A stretch of 64,000 nucleotides of DNA. Source: Herbiconiux oxytropis. GTDB taxonomy: Bacteria > Actinomycetota > Actinomycetes > Actinomycetales > Microbacteriaceae. The translations under genes were made by a program, and so were the position numbers. The DNA lies in NCBI RefSeq assembly GCF_024979315.1, contig NZ_JANLCK010000003.1:124001-188000 (forward strand). Reading direction: 5' to 3'. Below are positions 1 through 8,659 of the stretch, piece by piece. The notes beneath the pieces are model-generated. The model did not search any database and was not told the DNA's origin. It saw only the letters and a program-made list of their open reading frames with translations. Each line of letters opens with the position of its first letter. Position 1 is the first letter of the stretch.

Positions 1-75
1 GAGACCGGCGAGAGCCACCGCGACCGCGATCGTGCGGAGTGCAGTGCGCAGGCGCGTTCGAGCGCGTGTTTCCAT
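1..75 (-). CDS. N-terminus of a probable secreted or membrane protein (partial)
   Basis: Only the first 25 codons lie in the window; the gene runs off the left edge. The ATG is preceded by GGGGGAAG five bases upstream, a good ribosome binding site. The peptide begins METRARTRLR and then turns hydrophobic (TIAVAVALAGL), the arginine-rich n-region and start of h-region expected of a signal peptide or signal anchor. In related actinobacteria a D-alanyl-D-alanine carboxypeptidase often sits here beside the YihY gene and sdhB, but nothing visible proves that identity. Confidence 0.55.
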   Translation of the reverse strand, partial: METRARTRLRTALRTIAVAVALAGL

Positions 76-173
76 CGTGTCTTCCCCCATCGCCGTCCCC
101 CAGAACGTCGTCGGGTCACACTCTATTCGACAACTGAAGTCGTGCGCGACACGGGTGCACGACTGCGTGCCGC

Positions 174-1388
174 TCAGCGCTTCTTGGCCAGCTCCACCTT
201 CTCGGCCTGGTCGAGGTCGTCGAGCTTCTCGAGCTTCTTGCGCAGGCGACGGCGTTGCAGGCCGCTCGTCTTCGCCATCTGCTCCTGCAGGCGCTCCCGC
301 TCGGCAGACACCAGCACGTCGCGGGCTTCCGCCACGCGGCGTTCCCTGTCGTTCTCGATCTCCTCGGGGCTGAGCGAGCGGGGGTCGATCCCTGCGTCGT
401 CCATGCCGACCGCGATCCAGGTCGCCGAGATCAGGATGACCCGGCAGACGAGGTTGAGGAAGATCATGATGCCGATGATCACCGCGAAGGACGCCAGCAG
501 CGGGTTCGACGTCGCTCCGCCGAGCAGCTGCGTGCCGAGGATCTTCAGCACGCCGAGCGCCGCACCACCGATGGCGGCACCGGCGAACAGCCGCTTCTTC
601 GGGATCTTCACGCCCGAGAGCACCCGGAAGGCGCCCGCCAGCACGAGCGAGTCGAACACGAACACCACGAGCACGCCCACGAGCCACGCCACGAAGAGGG
701 CGAAGGGGGAGCGGGTGTCGATCCCCAGCAGGCCGAAGGCGAAGGAGAGGCCCTGGTTGCTCACGAGGCTCACGACGGCCGACAGCACGATGGCCACACC
801 GAAGGTGAGTGCCAGGCCGAGATCTTTCACCTTGAGCAGGATGAACAGGGTCTTCGGCGGCTCCAGCACGAACAGGCGCCGGATGGAGTCCCGCGTCGAC
901 GCAAGCCAGCCGATCGCGGTCAGGATCAACCCCACGAGGGCGATGGCTCCGGTCCAGCCGAGAATCCTCGCCTCCATCAGGGCGTCCGGATCGATCGCAC
1001 CGCCCTCGCCGATCAGGCCCGGGATGGCGTTGCCGAGCTGCGCCACGATCGAGTCGAGCAGCGCCGGGTTGCCGGCGAGCACGATCCCGAAGATCGAGAA
1101 GCCCACCCAGATGCCCGCGAAGATGGCGAAGACGGCCTGGAACGACATCCCTGAGGCCATGATCTCGCCGCCACTCGCGCCGAACCTCAGGAACACCCGC
1201 ACCGGCTTGAGCTGCATCACCCACGCGATCAGCTTCGCGATGCCGGTGGGCGGCTTCTCGGGCCCCTCGTCCTTCTTCGCCACCTCGATCGCCGGAGGCG
1301 CACCCGCCGCGACCTTCGTGGTGGCCCTGTCGTCGTCGACCGCCGTGTTCCCGCTGCCGGAGCCCGACTTCCCACGCACCTCGCTCAT
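174..1388 (-). CDS. YihY/BrkB-family integral membrane protein
   Basis: A 404-residue membrane protein of the YihY/virulence factor BrkB family. A polar 60-residue N-terminus precedes about six transmembrane segments, roughly at residues 78-103, 148-165, 188-208, 228-255, 265-285 and 298-328. The segment ASGMSFQAVFAIFAGIWVGF matches the start of the family core. The C-terminal 60 residues form a charged, helical cytoplasmic tail rich in Glu, Arg and Lys. The molecular function of the family is unsettled; it is not an RNase despite an old name. A CAGGCT hexamer lies six bases before the ATG, close to the leaderless promoter pattern of this window. It is followed on the same strand by the partial secreted-protein gene. 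Confidence 0.85.
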   Translation of the reverse strand: MSEVRGKSGSGSGNTAVDDDRATTKVAAGAPPAIEVAKKDEGPEKPPTGIAKLIAWVMQLKPVRVFLRFGASGGEIMASGMSFQAVFAIFAGIWVGFSIFGIVLAGNPALLDSIVAQLGNAIPGLIGEGGAIDPDALMEARILGWTGAIALVGLILTAIGWLASTRDSIRRLFVLEPPKTLFILLKVKDLGLALTFGVAIVLSAVVSLVSNQGLSFAFGLLGIDTRSPFALFVAWLVGVLVVFVFDSLVLAGAFRVLSGVKIPKKRLFAGAAIGGAALGVLKILGTQLLGGATSNPLLASFAVIIGIMIFLNLVCRVILISATWIAVGMDDAGIDPRSLSPEEIENDRERRVAEARDVLVSAERERLQEQMAKTSGLQRRRLRKKLEKLDDLDQAEKVELAKKR

Positions 1389-1470
1389 GTTCCCAGCCTG
1401 TCACGCCCGCCCCCTTCCCGCCCGGCTGCTTCCCGGAGAAGTCGGCGGGGAAATCGCCGGCCGGTGGGAA

Positions 1471-1512
1471 ACGACGGACCAGAGGCTCCTGTTCCCAGCG
1501 AGGCTCCGTCGT
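1471..1512 (-). terminator. Imperfect hairpin after the DUF559 gene
   Basis: Arms ACGACGGA and TCCGTCGT pair at the ends, with a poorly paired interior. It lies 14 bases downstream of the DUF559 stop codon. The end sequence is shared with the hairpins at 2500 and 59569, which suggests a degenerate member of the same terminator family. Confidence 0.4.
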
Positions 1513-1525
1513 CTGCACCCGGGCC

Positions 1526-2365
1526 TCACAGCACGAGGGCGGCACGGACGGCCGCCAGGCACGAGGCCCAGTCGAAGAGCACCTGAGAGTAGCTGAAGTG
1601 CAGCACGCGGTACCCCAGTCGCGTCAGTTCGGCGGCCCGCCGTCGATCCCGCTCGAACGCGGCAGGATCATCGTGGAACTCCCTTCCGTCGATCTCCACC
1701 ACCACCCGGTCGCCCACGAGCAGATCCACGCGGTACCGGCCGATCCGCACCTGCGGGCGTACTTCCAGCCGTGCTTCGAGCAGGCGGCAGCGCGCGACGG
1801 ACTCGACGCCGGACTCGGCGCGCGGATCGACTCGTGCCAGTGCCCGGACCAACCGGGGTGCGCCCTCGAACGAACGCGACAGCTCCCAGGTGGTGCCGAC
1901 CCCGATCCGGAGTGCCGAGTCGAGGACCGCCACCACGAACGCGGAGTCGAGTTCGACTGGCATATGCCGGATGACGAGCGGCACAGGCAGCGGTTCGTGC
2001 AGCCGGGAGAGCCGCGATGGCTGCGCACGCCAGTGCACGACCACGTCGGCCCGGGGCGCGAGCGGCGCACCCGAATCCGGATCTCGTAAGGCTCGGGCAT
2101 GTGCGCCCACCGCCACGTGCAGCCGTTCGTCGCCGGGCGGACACCAGAGCCCCCGATCGCGGAGGGCTGAGTACGAGGTCAGCCGGCCGCCGACCCTGGC
2201 CGCCCGCACCTGCTCGCGCGGCGCATCCGGACGCGCGTACACCCCGTGGCGAACTCGCACCAGCCGGCCGGTCCGCACCTCGCGGGACAGGAGCTTCTCA
2301 CTGAGGCCGAGTGAGCGCAGCACTGCGGTGTCGGCTACGGCGGGCAGCGGCCCCAAGTGTTCCAT
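1526..2365 (-). CDS. DUF559 / Vsr-like-fold domain protein with N-terminal winged helix
   Basis: A 279-residue protein of a type common in actinobacteria. Residues about 8-50 look like the AbiEi-type winged-helix head (TAVLRSLGLSEKLLSREV, then GVYARPD). The C-terminal third (about 200-275) is a DUF559 domain related to very-short-patch-repair endonucleases: RYRVDLLVGDRVVVEIDG, then FHDD and a closing HFSYSQVLFD. The Asp of VDLL and the Glu of EIDG are the likely metal ligands. Such proteins are often labelled type IV antitoxins, but no AbiEii toxin gene is adjacent. The function is unknown. A CATCCT hexamer sits six bases before the ATG. The gene lies just downstream of the sdh operon terminator. 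Confidence 0.8.
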   Translation of the reverse strand: MEHLGPLPAVADTAVLRSLGLSEKLLSREVRTGRLVRVRHGVYARPDAPREQVRAARVGGRLTSYSALRDRGLWCPPGDERLHVAVGAHARALRDPDSGAPLAPRADVVVHWRAQPSRLSRLHEPLPVPLVIRHMPVELDSAFVVAVLDSALRIGVGTTWELSRSFEGAPRLVRALARVDPRAESGVESVARCRLLEARLEVRPQVRIGRYRVDLLVGDRVVVEIDGREFHDDPAAFERDRRRAAELTRLGYRVLHFSYSQVLFDWASCLAAVRAALVL

Positions 2366-2499
2366 GCCGCCAGGATGCCCCGCCGACGGCCCAGCCCGGA
2401 CCGAGCCAGGAGATCAGGGGAGGGAGCCCTCCGTCACCCCACCTGTGCAGGAGAAGTCGACCCCGGAGACGACGGAGAAAAGGGCGCCCGGGCGGAAAC

Positions 2500-2537
2500 G
2501 ACGGAGCCCCAACCCCCGAAGGGGCTGGGGCTCCGTC
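2500..2537 (-). terminator. Terminator of the sdhCDAB operon
   Basis: A perfect 12-bp stem (GACGGAGCCCCA with TGGGGCTCCGTC) encloses a smaller CCCC-GAA-GGGG hairpin. It begins 13 bases after the sdhB stop codon and separates the operon from the DUF559 gene. The flank GAAACGACGGAG recurs at 59569. Confidence 0.8.
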
Positions 2538-2550
2538 GACTCCGCCGAGC

Positions 2551-3321
2551 CTACGGCTTGCCGCGCATGATGGCCTGCTTGACCTCGGCGATGGCCTGCG
2601 TCACCTGGATGCCGCGGGGGCAGGCATCCGTGCAGTTGAAGGTCGTGCGGCAGCGCCACACGCCCTCCTTGTCGTTCAGGATGTCGAGGCGCGTCGAGGC
2701 CGCCTCGTCGCGCGAGTCGAAGATGAACCGGTGCGCGTTCACGATCGCGGCGGGCCCGAAGTACTGCCCGTCGGTCCAGAACACGGGGCACGACGAGGTG
2801 CACGCGGCGCAGAGGATGCACTTGGTGGTGTCGTCGAAGCGGGCGCGGTCGGCGACCGACTGGATGCGCTCCTTGTCCTTCGGCGGCGCCGTGTTCGACT
2901 GCAGGAACGGCTGCACCTCGCGGAACGACTCGAAGAACGGGTCCATGTCGACGATGAGGTCCTTCTCCAGCGGCAGGCCCTTGATGGCCTCCACGTAGAT
3001 GGGCTTCGTGATGTCGAGGTCCTTGATGAGCGTCTTGCAGGCCAGACGGTTGCGGCCGTTGATGCGCATCGCATCCGACCCGCAGATGCCGTGGGCGCAG
3101 GAGCGGCGGAAGGTCAGCGACCCGTCCTGCTCCCACTTGATCTTGTGCAGCGCGTCGAGGATGCGGTCGGTCGCGAACATCTGCACGTCGAAGTCCTGCC
3201 ATCTCGGCTCGGAATCCACGTCGGGGTCGAATCGGCGGATGATCAGCGTCACGGTGAACGCCTCGATGGGGGCCTCGGGAGCCGGGCCGCCCGCAGGGGC
3301 CTCGTCAACGACCAGGGTCAT
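2551..3321 (-). CDS. sdhB: Succinate dehydrogenase iron-sulfur subunit
   Basis: The 256-residue iron-sulfur subunit of complex II carries electrons from the flavoprotein to the quinone site. The plant-type 2Fe-2S loop reads CAHGICGSD followed by a distal Cys in RLAC; the third ligand is Asp, as in the E. coli protein. The 4Fe-4S motif CILCAACTSSCPVF and the 3Fe-4S motif with CRTTFNC and CTDACPRG follow in the expected order. The start codon overlaps the sdhA stop as TGATG, indicating translational coupling. It is the last gene of the operon and is followed by a strong hairpin. Confidence 0.97.
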   Translation of the reverse strand: MTLVVDEAPAGGPAPEAPIEAFTVTLIIRRFDPDVDSEPRWQDFDVQMFATDRILDALHKIKWEQDGSLTFRRSCAHGICGSDAMRINGRNRLACKTLIKDLDITKPIYVEAIKGLPLEKDLIVDMDPFFESFREVQPFLQSNTAPPKDKERIQSVADRARFDDTTKCILCAACTSSCPVFWTDGQYFGPAAIVNAHRFIFDSRDEAASTRLDILNDKEGVWRCRTTFNCTDACPRGIQVTQAIAEVKQAIMRGKP

Positions 3322-5132
3322 CAGTACTTCCTCTCCATCGGCTGGTAGCGCGTGATCACGACGGGCTTCCAGTCGAGCCGGATGTGATCGGCGGCGTCGC
3401 TCGAGTGAGGGTCACCCGAGAGGTACGCCATGGTGTGCTTCATGTACTTGTCGTCGTCGCGCTTCGGGAAGTCGTCGCGCATGTGGCCACCGCGTGACTC
3501 CTGGCGGTTGCGCGCCGAGAACACGACCACCTCGGCGAGGTCGAGCAGGAAGCCCAGCTCGATCGCCTCGAGCAGGTCGGTGTTGAACCGCTTGCCCTTG
3601 TCCTGCACCTGGATGTTGCGGTACCGGTTGCGGAGGCCGTGGATGGTCTCGGTGACCCGGGCCAGCGACTCGTCGGTGCGGAACACCTGCGCGTTCTTGT
3701 CCATCTCGTCCTGCAGCTCCTTGCGGATCGCGGAGATGCGCTCGGTGCCGGTGCCGGCCCGCAGCGAAGCCACGAGCGACACGATGGCGCCCGCGGGGTC
3801 GGGAGGCAGCGGCGTGAAGTCGACGGTCTGCACGTACTCCGCGGCGTTGTTGCCCGAGCGCTTGCCGAACACGTTGATGTCGAGCAGCGAGTTGGTGCCG
3901 AGACGGTTCGAGCCGTGCACCGACACGCAGGCGCACTCGCCGGCGGCGTAGAGGCCGGGCACCACGGTGTCGTTGTCCGAGAGCACCTCGGCCTTGATGT
4001 TCGTGGGGATGCCGCCCATAGCGTAGTGCGCGGTGGGCATCACGGGAACAGGCTCGACCACCGGGTCGACGCCCAGGTAGGTGCGGGCGAATTCGGTGAT
4101 GTCGGGGAGCTTGGTCTCGAGCACCTCGGCGCCCAGGTGCGTGCAGTCCAGCAGCACGTAGTCCTTGTGCGGCCCGGCGCCCCGGCCCTCTGCGACCTCC
4201 TGCACCATGCACCTAGCCACGATGTCGCGGGGCGCGAGGTCTTTGATGGTGGGGGCGTAGCGCTCCATGAAGCGCTCGCCCGAGGCGTTGCGGAGGATGG
4301 CACCCTCGCCTCGCGCTCCCTCGGTGAGGAGGATGCCGAGACCTGCGAGCCCGGTGGGGTGGAACTGGAAGAACTCCATGTCCTCGAGCGGCAGGCCCTT
4401 GCGCCAGATGATGCCGACGCCGTCGCCCGTGAGGGTGTGGGCGTTCGAAGTGGTCTTGTAGATCTTGCCGAAGCCGCCGGTCGCGAAGATCACGGCCTTG
4501 GCCTGGAAGACGTGGATCTCACCGGTCTTGAGCTCGAACGCCACGACGCCGGAGGGCTTGTCGACCCCGTCGACCTTCGTCATCACGAGGTCGAGCACAT
4601 AGAACTCGTTGAAGAAGTTGATGCCGAGCTTGACGCAGTTCTGGAACAGCGTCTGCAGGATCATGTGACCGGTGCGGTCGGCCGCGTAGCAGGCTCGGCG
4701 CACGGGCGCCTTGCCGTGGTCGCGGGTGTGCCCGCCGAAGCGGCGCTGGTCGATCTTGCCCTCGGGCGTGCGGTTGAACGGCAGGCCCATGTTCTCGAGG
4801 TCGATGACCGCGTCGATGGCCTCCTTGGCGAGGATCTCCGCCGCGTCCTGGTCGACGAGGTAGTCGCCGCCCTTGACGGTGTCGAAGGTGTGCCACTCCC
4901 AGTTGTCCTCCTCGACGTTGGCGAGGGCGGCGGCCATGCCGCCCTGCGCCGCGCCGGTGTGGGACCGGGTGGGGTAGAGCTTCGAGATCACGGCGGTCTT
5001 GGCCTTGGGGCCCGCCTCGATCGCCGCGCGCATGCCGGCGCCGCCGGCGCCCACGATCACGATGTCGAACTGGTGGTAGTGCACGCCGTCGACGACGGCA
5101 CCATCTTCGTATTGGGTCACGGATTCACTCAC
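3321..5132 (-). CDS. sdhA: Succinate dehydrogenase flavoprotein subunit
   Basis: The 603-residue catalytic subunit oxidises succinate to fumarate. The N-terminal dinucleotide motif [16 protein letters not shown] binds FAD, and [10 protein letters not shown] contains the histidine that carries the covalent flavin. [25 protein letters not shown] and [13 protein letters not shown] are the substrate and flavin-site signatures of the family. Length is normal. The gene is third in the order sdhC-sdhD-sdhA-sdhB and couples to sdhB by a one-base TGATG overlap. The reading frame on the opposite strand (3639-5600) is a GC artefact. Confidence 0.97.
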   Translation of the reverse strand: MSESVTQYEDGAVVDGVHYHQFDIVIVGAGGAGMRAAIEAGPKAKTAVISKLYPTRSHTGAAQGGMAAALANVEEDNWEWHTFDTVKGGDYLVDQDAAEILAKEAIDAVIDLENMGLPFNRTPEGKIDQRRFGGHTRDHGKAPVRRACYAADRTGHMILQTLFQNCVKLGINFFNEFYVLDLVMTKVDGVDKPSGVVAFELKTGEIHVFQAKAVIFATGGFGKIYKTTSNAHTLTGDGVGIIWRKGLPLEDMEFFQFHPTGLAGLGILLTEGARGEGAILRNASGERFMERYAPTIKDLAPRDIVARCMVQEVAEGRGAGPHKDYVLLDCTHLGAEVLETKLPDITEFARTYLGVDPVVEPVPVMPTAHYAMGGIPTNIKAEVLSDNDTVVPGLYAAGECACVSVHGSNRLGTNSLLDINVFGKRSGNNAAEYVQTVDFTPLPPDPAGAIVSLVASLRAGTGTERISAIRKELQDEMDKNAQVFRTDESLARVTETIHGLRNRYRNIQVQDKGKRFNTDLLEAIELGFLLDLAEVVVFSARNRQESRGGHMRDDFPKRDDDKYMKHTMAYLSGDPHSSDAADHIRLDWKPVVITRYQPMERKY

Positions 5133-5141
5133 GCTCGGGGA

Positions 5142-5594
5142 CTACTGGTTGACGGGGCAGAACGACGGCAGCAGATCGGCCGGCGAGCCCGCGGGGCACG
5201 GATCGAAGGTGAAGACCACGAGGGTTCCCAGGGTGATCAGGGTCACGGCCGAGACCGCGATGGCGCCGAGCAGGATCTTCCGCACGAGCGGACGCGTCGA
5301 GTAGTCGTTCACGATCGTGCGCATGCCGTTGGAGCCGTGGATGAGGGCGAGCCAGAGCATCAGCGTGTCCCACACCTGCCAGAACGGGTCGCTCCACTTT
5401 CCGCCCACGAAGGCGAAGTCGATGGCCTTGATGCCGTCGCCCACCATGAGGTTCACGAAGAGGTGCCCGAAGATCAGGATGAGGAGCACGACGCCCGAGG
5501 CGCGCATGTAGATCCAGCCCCACTTCTCCCAGTTCACGCCTCGGTTGCGGCGCACGGAGTGCGGGGCGCGGGGGGTCTCGATCGTCGTCGCCAT
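5142..5594 (-). CDS. sdhD: Succinate dehydrogenase hydrophobic membrane anchor
   Basis: A 150-residue anchor with three transmembrane helices, about residues 27-50, 70-95 and 108-132. HGSNGMRTIVNDYSTRP at the end of the second helix contains a histidine in the position expected of a haem or quinone-site ligand. The start ATG (MATTIETPRAP) overlaps the sdhC stop as TGATG, and only nine bases separate its stop from sdhA. The C-terminus ends in a cysteine-containing tail (PCPAGSPADLLPSFCPVNQ). Together with SdhC it forms the quinone-reducing membrane domain. Confidence 0.92.
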   Translation of the reverse strand: MATTIETPRAPHSVRRNRGVNWEKWGWIYMRASGVVLLILIFGHLFVNLMVGDGIKAIDFAFVGGKWSDPFWQVWDTLMLWLALIHGSNGMRTIVNDYSTRPLVRKILLGAIAVSAVTLITLGTLVVFTFDPCPAGSPADLLPSFCPVNQ

Positions 5595-6016
5595 CAGTGA
5601 CCTGCTCCCGGGAGGTGGCTGAACACATTGATCAGGTGGCGCGGGGTGAACGCCAGCATCGTGACGACCCAGACGCCGATGACGATCCAGAACATCTGAC
5701 GGTGGTACTTCGCGCCCTTCGACCACAGGTCGATCAGGATGATGCGGATGCCGTTGAACGCGTGGAACGCGATAGCACCGACCAGGGCGACTTCGCCGAG
5801 GCCCATGATCGGGTTCTGGTAGGTCGAGATGACCGCGTTGTAGGCCTCCGGCGCCACCCGCACCATCGCGGTGTCGAGGATGTGGACGAGTAGGAAGAAG
5901 AAGATCGCTACGCCGGTGATGCGGTGCAGGACCCAGGACCACATGCCTTCACGGCCGCGGTACAGAGTTCCGGCGGGCCGCCTCGGCGTCATCGTTCCTG
6001 CCGAATTCTCAGGCAT
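5594..6016 (-). CDS. sdhC: Succinate dehydrogenase cytochrome b556 subunit
   Basis: A 140-residue first gene of the operon. The start MPENSAGT was chosen because AAGGAGGG lies seven bases before it; a longer frame upstream has no such site. WSWVLHRITGVAIFFFLLVH is the SdhC signature carrying the conserved His-Arg pair, and HAFNGIRIILIDL closes the second helix. Three transmembrane helices are visible, at about 32-55, 72-95 and 112-130. It forms the haem- and quinone-binding anchor with SdhD. A candidate iron-regulator box lies about 110 bases upstream. Confidence 0.94.
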   Translation of the reverse strand: MPENSAGTMTPRRPAGTLYRGREGMWSWVLHRITGVAIFFFLLVHILDTAMVRVAPEAYNAVISTYQNPIMGLGEVALVGAIAFHAFNGIRIILIDLWSKGAKYHRQMFWIVIGVWVVTMLAFTPRHLINVFSHLPGAGH

Positions 6017-6125
6017 GAACAACCCTCCTTGGCTTAGATAGAGCTCGCCATCGCCCCCACTGCGGATGGTGAGAACCCGATGCGCGACCATGGGCAGTCT
6101 ATGTCGAGTTCGGCGAACCCGCTTG

Positions 6126-6139
6126 TAAGGCACGCCTAA
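6126..6139 (-). promoter_or_regulatory. Candidate DtxR/IdeR-type iron box upstream of sdhC
   Basis: On the sdh-coding strand the sequence is TTAGGCGTGCCTTA, an inverted repeat with one mismatch. It resembles the core of the actinobacterial iron-regulator operator (TTAGG near-palindromes). Complex II is iron-rich, so iron control is plausible. The match is partial and rests on consensus knowledge only. Confidence 0.3.
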
Positions 6140-6214
6140 CTTGTATACAGCCCCGCGAGGGCAGCCCTCCCGCACAAACACAAGCCGGGAAGGCTACCGC
6201 ATACGGTCTTGTAT

Positions 6215-7366
6215 TCAGACGTGTGAGCCGACCGGAGTGCGGCGGCGGGCGGCGCGGGCCGCGATCACCGCCTGGTAGTGGCCGAGCAGTTCGTCGCAGA
6301 CCGACGACCACGATGTGCCGATGACGGTGCGCCGCCCCGCCTCGCCCATCCGCATCCGGAGTTCGGGATCGACGACGAGCGAGGCCACCCGCAGGGCGAA
6401 GTCGCGGTCGTCGTCCGGATCGAAGAGGTAGCCGTTCTCGCCGTGCCGCACGAGGTCGATCGGGCCGCCTGCGGCGGGGGCGATGACCGGGAGGCCGGCC
6501 GCGTGCGCCTCCTGCAGTGTCTGGCCGAAGGTCTCCTCCGTGCCGGTGTGGGCGAACACGTCGAAGCTCGCGTAGGCATCCGCCAGCTGTTCGCCGGAGA
6601 GCCGGCCGAGGTAGGTCACGGGCATTCCGCGCAGGAGCTTGCGCACCGACGCGTCGGAGGGGCCGTCGCCCACGATCGCGAGGTGGATGCCGGGGATGCC
6701 ACGGAGGGCCGCGAATCGCTCGAGGCCCTTCTCGGGTGCGACGCGGCCGACGTAGCCGACGACGACGTCACGGCCGTTCGAGGAGAGGAGGGAGCGCAGA
6801 GCCGCCGCGGCCGGGCGGGTGCGGTGGTTCGGGTGGTAGCGGTCGAGGTCGACGCCGCGGCCCCAGAGCTCGATGCGCTGCACGCCGGCGCCCTCGAGGT
6901 CGTTCCGCGAGGAGGTGGAGGGGGCGAGAGTGCGGTCGGCGCCGTCGTGGATCCAGCGCACGAAGCGCCAGGCGAGCTTCGAGGCCGAGCCGAGCCGGTT
7001 GCGACGGGCGTAGCCCGCGACATCCGTCTGGAAGATCGCGACCGAGGGGATGTCCTGCCGGTTGGCGGCCGCGATGGCCTGCGCGCCGAGGAGGAAGGGG
7101 GAGGCCGCGTGCACGACATCGGGGCGGAAGCGCCCGATCAGTCGTGCCAGCTGCGCGTTCGGGATGCCCACCGGGAACTGGCGGTAGGCCACCGCGGGCA
7201 CCTGGTGCACGGGGAATCCCCGGTAGTGCGAGGGCGAGCCCGCGGCCGGGCAGATCACCATCGCCTCGTGGCCGTTGTCGGCGAGGTGGTCGAGCACCTT
7301 GCAGACACTGCCGGTCACTCCGTTGACGGTCGGTAGGAAACTCTCACTGACGATGGCAACACGCAT
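6215..7366 (-). CDS. GT4 family GDP-mannose-dependent alpha-mannosyltransferase
   Basis: A 383-residue retaining glycosyltransferase of the GT4 class, closest by eye to the actinobacterial MgtA/PimB group. These transfer mannose onto glycolipid acceptors at the inner face of the membrane. The N-terminus MRVAIVSESFLPTVNGV is typical. VGYVGRVAPEKGLERFAAL opens the nucleotide-sugar domain, and TEETFGQTLQEAHAAGLPVI contains the EX7E motif (first Glu of TEE region, second in QEA). GGAGGC lies five bases before the ATG. The divergent neighbour makes GDP-mannose, the likely donor, which supports the mannose assignment. The exact acceptor is not visible. Confidence 0.85.
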   Translation of the reverse strand: MRVAIVSESFLPTVNGVTGSVCKVLDHLADNGHEAMVICPAAGSPSHYRGFPVHQVPAVAYRQFPVGIPNAQLARLIGRFRPDVVHAASPFLLGAQAIAAANRQDIPSVAIFQTDVAGYARRNRLGSASKLAWRFVRWIHDGADRTLAPSTSSRNDLEGAGVQRIELWGRGVDLDRYHPNHRTRPAAAALRSLLSSNGRDVVVGYVGRVAPEKGLERFAALRGIPGIHLAIVGDGPSDASVRKLLRGMPVTYLGRLSGEQLADAYASFDVFAHTGTEETFGQTLQEAHAAGLPVIAPAAGGPIDLVRHGENGYLFDPDDDRDFALRVASLVVDPELRMRMGEAGRRTVIGTSWSSVCDELLGHYQAVIAARAARRRTPVGSHV

Positions 7367-7515
7367 GAAGCGCCTCCGGTGTGGGTGCGACCCTGTCGGC
7401 TCGGGCTGAGCCCGGTCACGGCTCCACCGTAGGAATCACGGGTGCCCGGAGGGTGCACGGAGGGTGACGGGAGGGTTCTCGGTGGGCGAACGTCAGGGGG
7501 TTCAGACCCCCTGTA

Positions 7516-7521
7516 TAGGCT
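7516..7521 (+). promoter_or_regulatory. -10 element TAGGCT, leaderless start of manC
   Basis: TAGGCT ends seven bases before the ATG at 7529, so transcription should begin at or next to the start codon. No ribosome binding site is present between them. Confidence 0.65.
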
Positions 7522-7528
7522 GTGCCCC

Positions 7529-8650
7529 ATGAAGACCACCCCCTCCGCGCTCGGCCGTCTCTACAGCGTCATCCCGGCGGGCGGCATCGGATCGCGGTTG
7601 TGGCCGCTCTCCCGGGCCGACGCCCCGAAGTTCCTGCACGACCTGAGCGGTTCGGGCCAGAGCCTGCTGCGCGACACGTGGGAGCGCCTGGCCCCCCTCT
7701 CGGGCGAGCAGCGGATCATGGTGGTCACCGGCCGCGCCCATCGCGCCGCCGTGGAGGAGCAGCTGCCGCACCTCGCCGACCTCAACGTGGTGCTCGAGTC
7801 GGAACCGCGCGACTCCACCGCCGCCATCGCCCTCGCCGCCGCCATCCTCGAGCGCCGTGAGCCCGGCGTCATCATCGGCTCCTTCGCCGCCGACCACGTG
7901 ATCGCCAACCCCGAGCGCTTCCGCTCGGCAGTGATGCAGGCCGTCGCCGTGGCCGACGAGGGCTACATCGCCACGATCGGCATCACGCCCACCGATCCCG
8001 CCGTGGGCTTCGGCTACATCCGCTGCGCCGAGCCGCTCTCGGTGGAGGGCGCCGAGGCGGCCCTCCGCGTGGACAACTTCGTGGAGAAGCCCGATCTGCC
8101 GACGGCCCGCAAGTACCTCAAGGCAGGCAACTACCTCTGGAACGCCGGCATGTTCATCGCCCGGGCCGACCGCCTGCTCGAGCAGCTCGGCGCCTCCGAG
8201 CCCGAGCTGCTGGCCGGGGTGCTCGAGCTCGCCGAGGCCTGGGACACTTCCAGGCGCGGCGAGGTCGTCGACAAGGTCTGGCCCACCCTCAAGAAGATCG
8301 CGATCGACTACTCGGTCGCCGAGCCGGCCGCGGCCGCGGGCATCCTCGCCGTCATCCCGGGCGACTTCGACTGGGACGACGTGGGCGACTTCGCCTCCAT
8401 CGCCAAGCTGCACAGCTCGGGACGCGGCACCGATCTCGCCATCCTGGGCAAGAACGCCCGGGTGCTGGCCGACTCCTCCACCGGCATCGTGGTGTCGCAC
8501 TCCAAACGCGTGATCAGCCTCATCGGTGTGACCGACATCGTCGTGGTCGACACCCCGGATGCGCTCCTGGTCACGACCAGCGAGCACGCTCAGCGGGTCA
8601 AGTCGGTCGTCGACGCGCTGCGCGCCGGTGGATCCGGAGATGTTCTCTAG
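7529..8650 (+). CDS. manC: Mannose-1-phosphate guanylyltransferase
   Basis: A 373-residue enzyme that makes GDP-mannose from mannose 1-phosphate and GTP. The nucleotidyltransferase signature PAGGIGSRLWPLSR and the following PKFLHDL are at the N-terminus. FVEKPDLPTA and YLWNAGMFIARADRLLEQL mark the sugar-binding half, and DFDWDDVGDF is the conserved metal-site region. The start MKTTPSALG was preferred over an upstream in-frame ATG because the -10 element TAGGCT ends seven bases before it. Unlike the longer bacterial ManC, it has no C-terminal isomerase domain. The product feeds the divergent mannosyltransferase. Confidence 0.9.
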   Translation: MKTTPSALGRLYSVIPAGGIGSRLWPLSRADAPKFLHDLSGSGQSLLRDTWERLAPLSGEQRIMVVTGRAHRAAVEEQLPHLADLNVVLESEPRDSTAAIALAAAILERREPGVIIGSFAADHVIANPERFRSAVMQAVAVADEGYIATIGITPTDPAVGFGYIRCAEPLSVEGAEAALRVDNFVEKPDLPTARKYLKAGNYLWNAGMFIARADRLLEQLGASEPELLAGVLELAEAWDTSRRGEVVDKVWPTLKKIAIDYSVAEPAAAAGILAVIPGDFDWDDVGDFASIAKLHSSGRGTDLAILGKNARVLADSSTGIVVSHSKRVISLIGVTDIVVVDTPDALLVTTSEHAQRVKSVVDALRAGGSGDVL

Positions 8651-8653
8651 AAT
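8648..8653 (+). promoter_or_regulatory. -10 element TAGAAT, leaderless start of first BMP gene
   Basis: TAGAAT overlaps the manC stop codon (TAG) and ends six bases before the ATG at 8660. Placement fits leaderless transcription, although GAGG just before the ATG could also act as a weak ribosome binding site. Confidence 0.6.
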
Positions 8654-8659
8654 TCGAGG

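Noticed and set aside
1526-2365. Type IV toxin-antitoxin system (AbiEi-like head)
   Set aside because: No AbiEii nucleotidyltransferase gene is adjacent and the C-terminus is a DUF559 domain.
3639-5600. A 653-codon open frame antisense to sdhA and sdhD
   Set aside because: Low-complexity composition and perfect family matches on the other strand make it a shadow.
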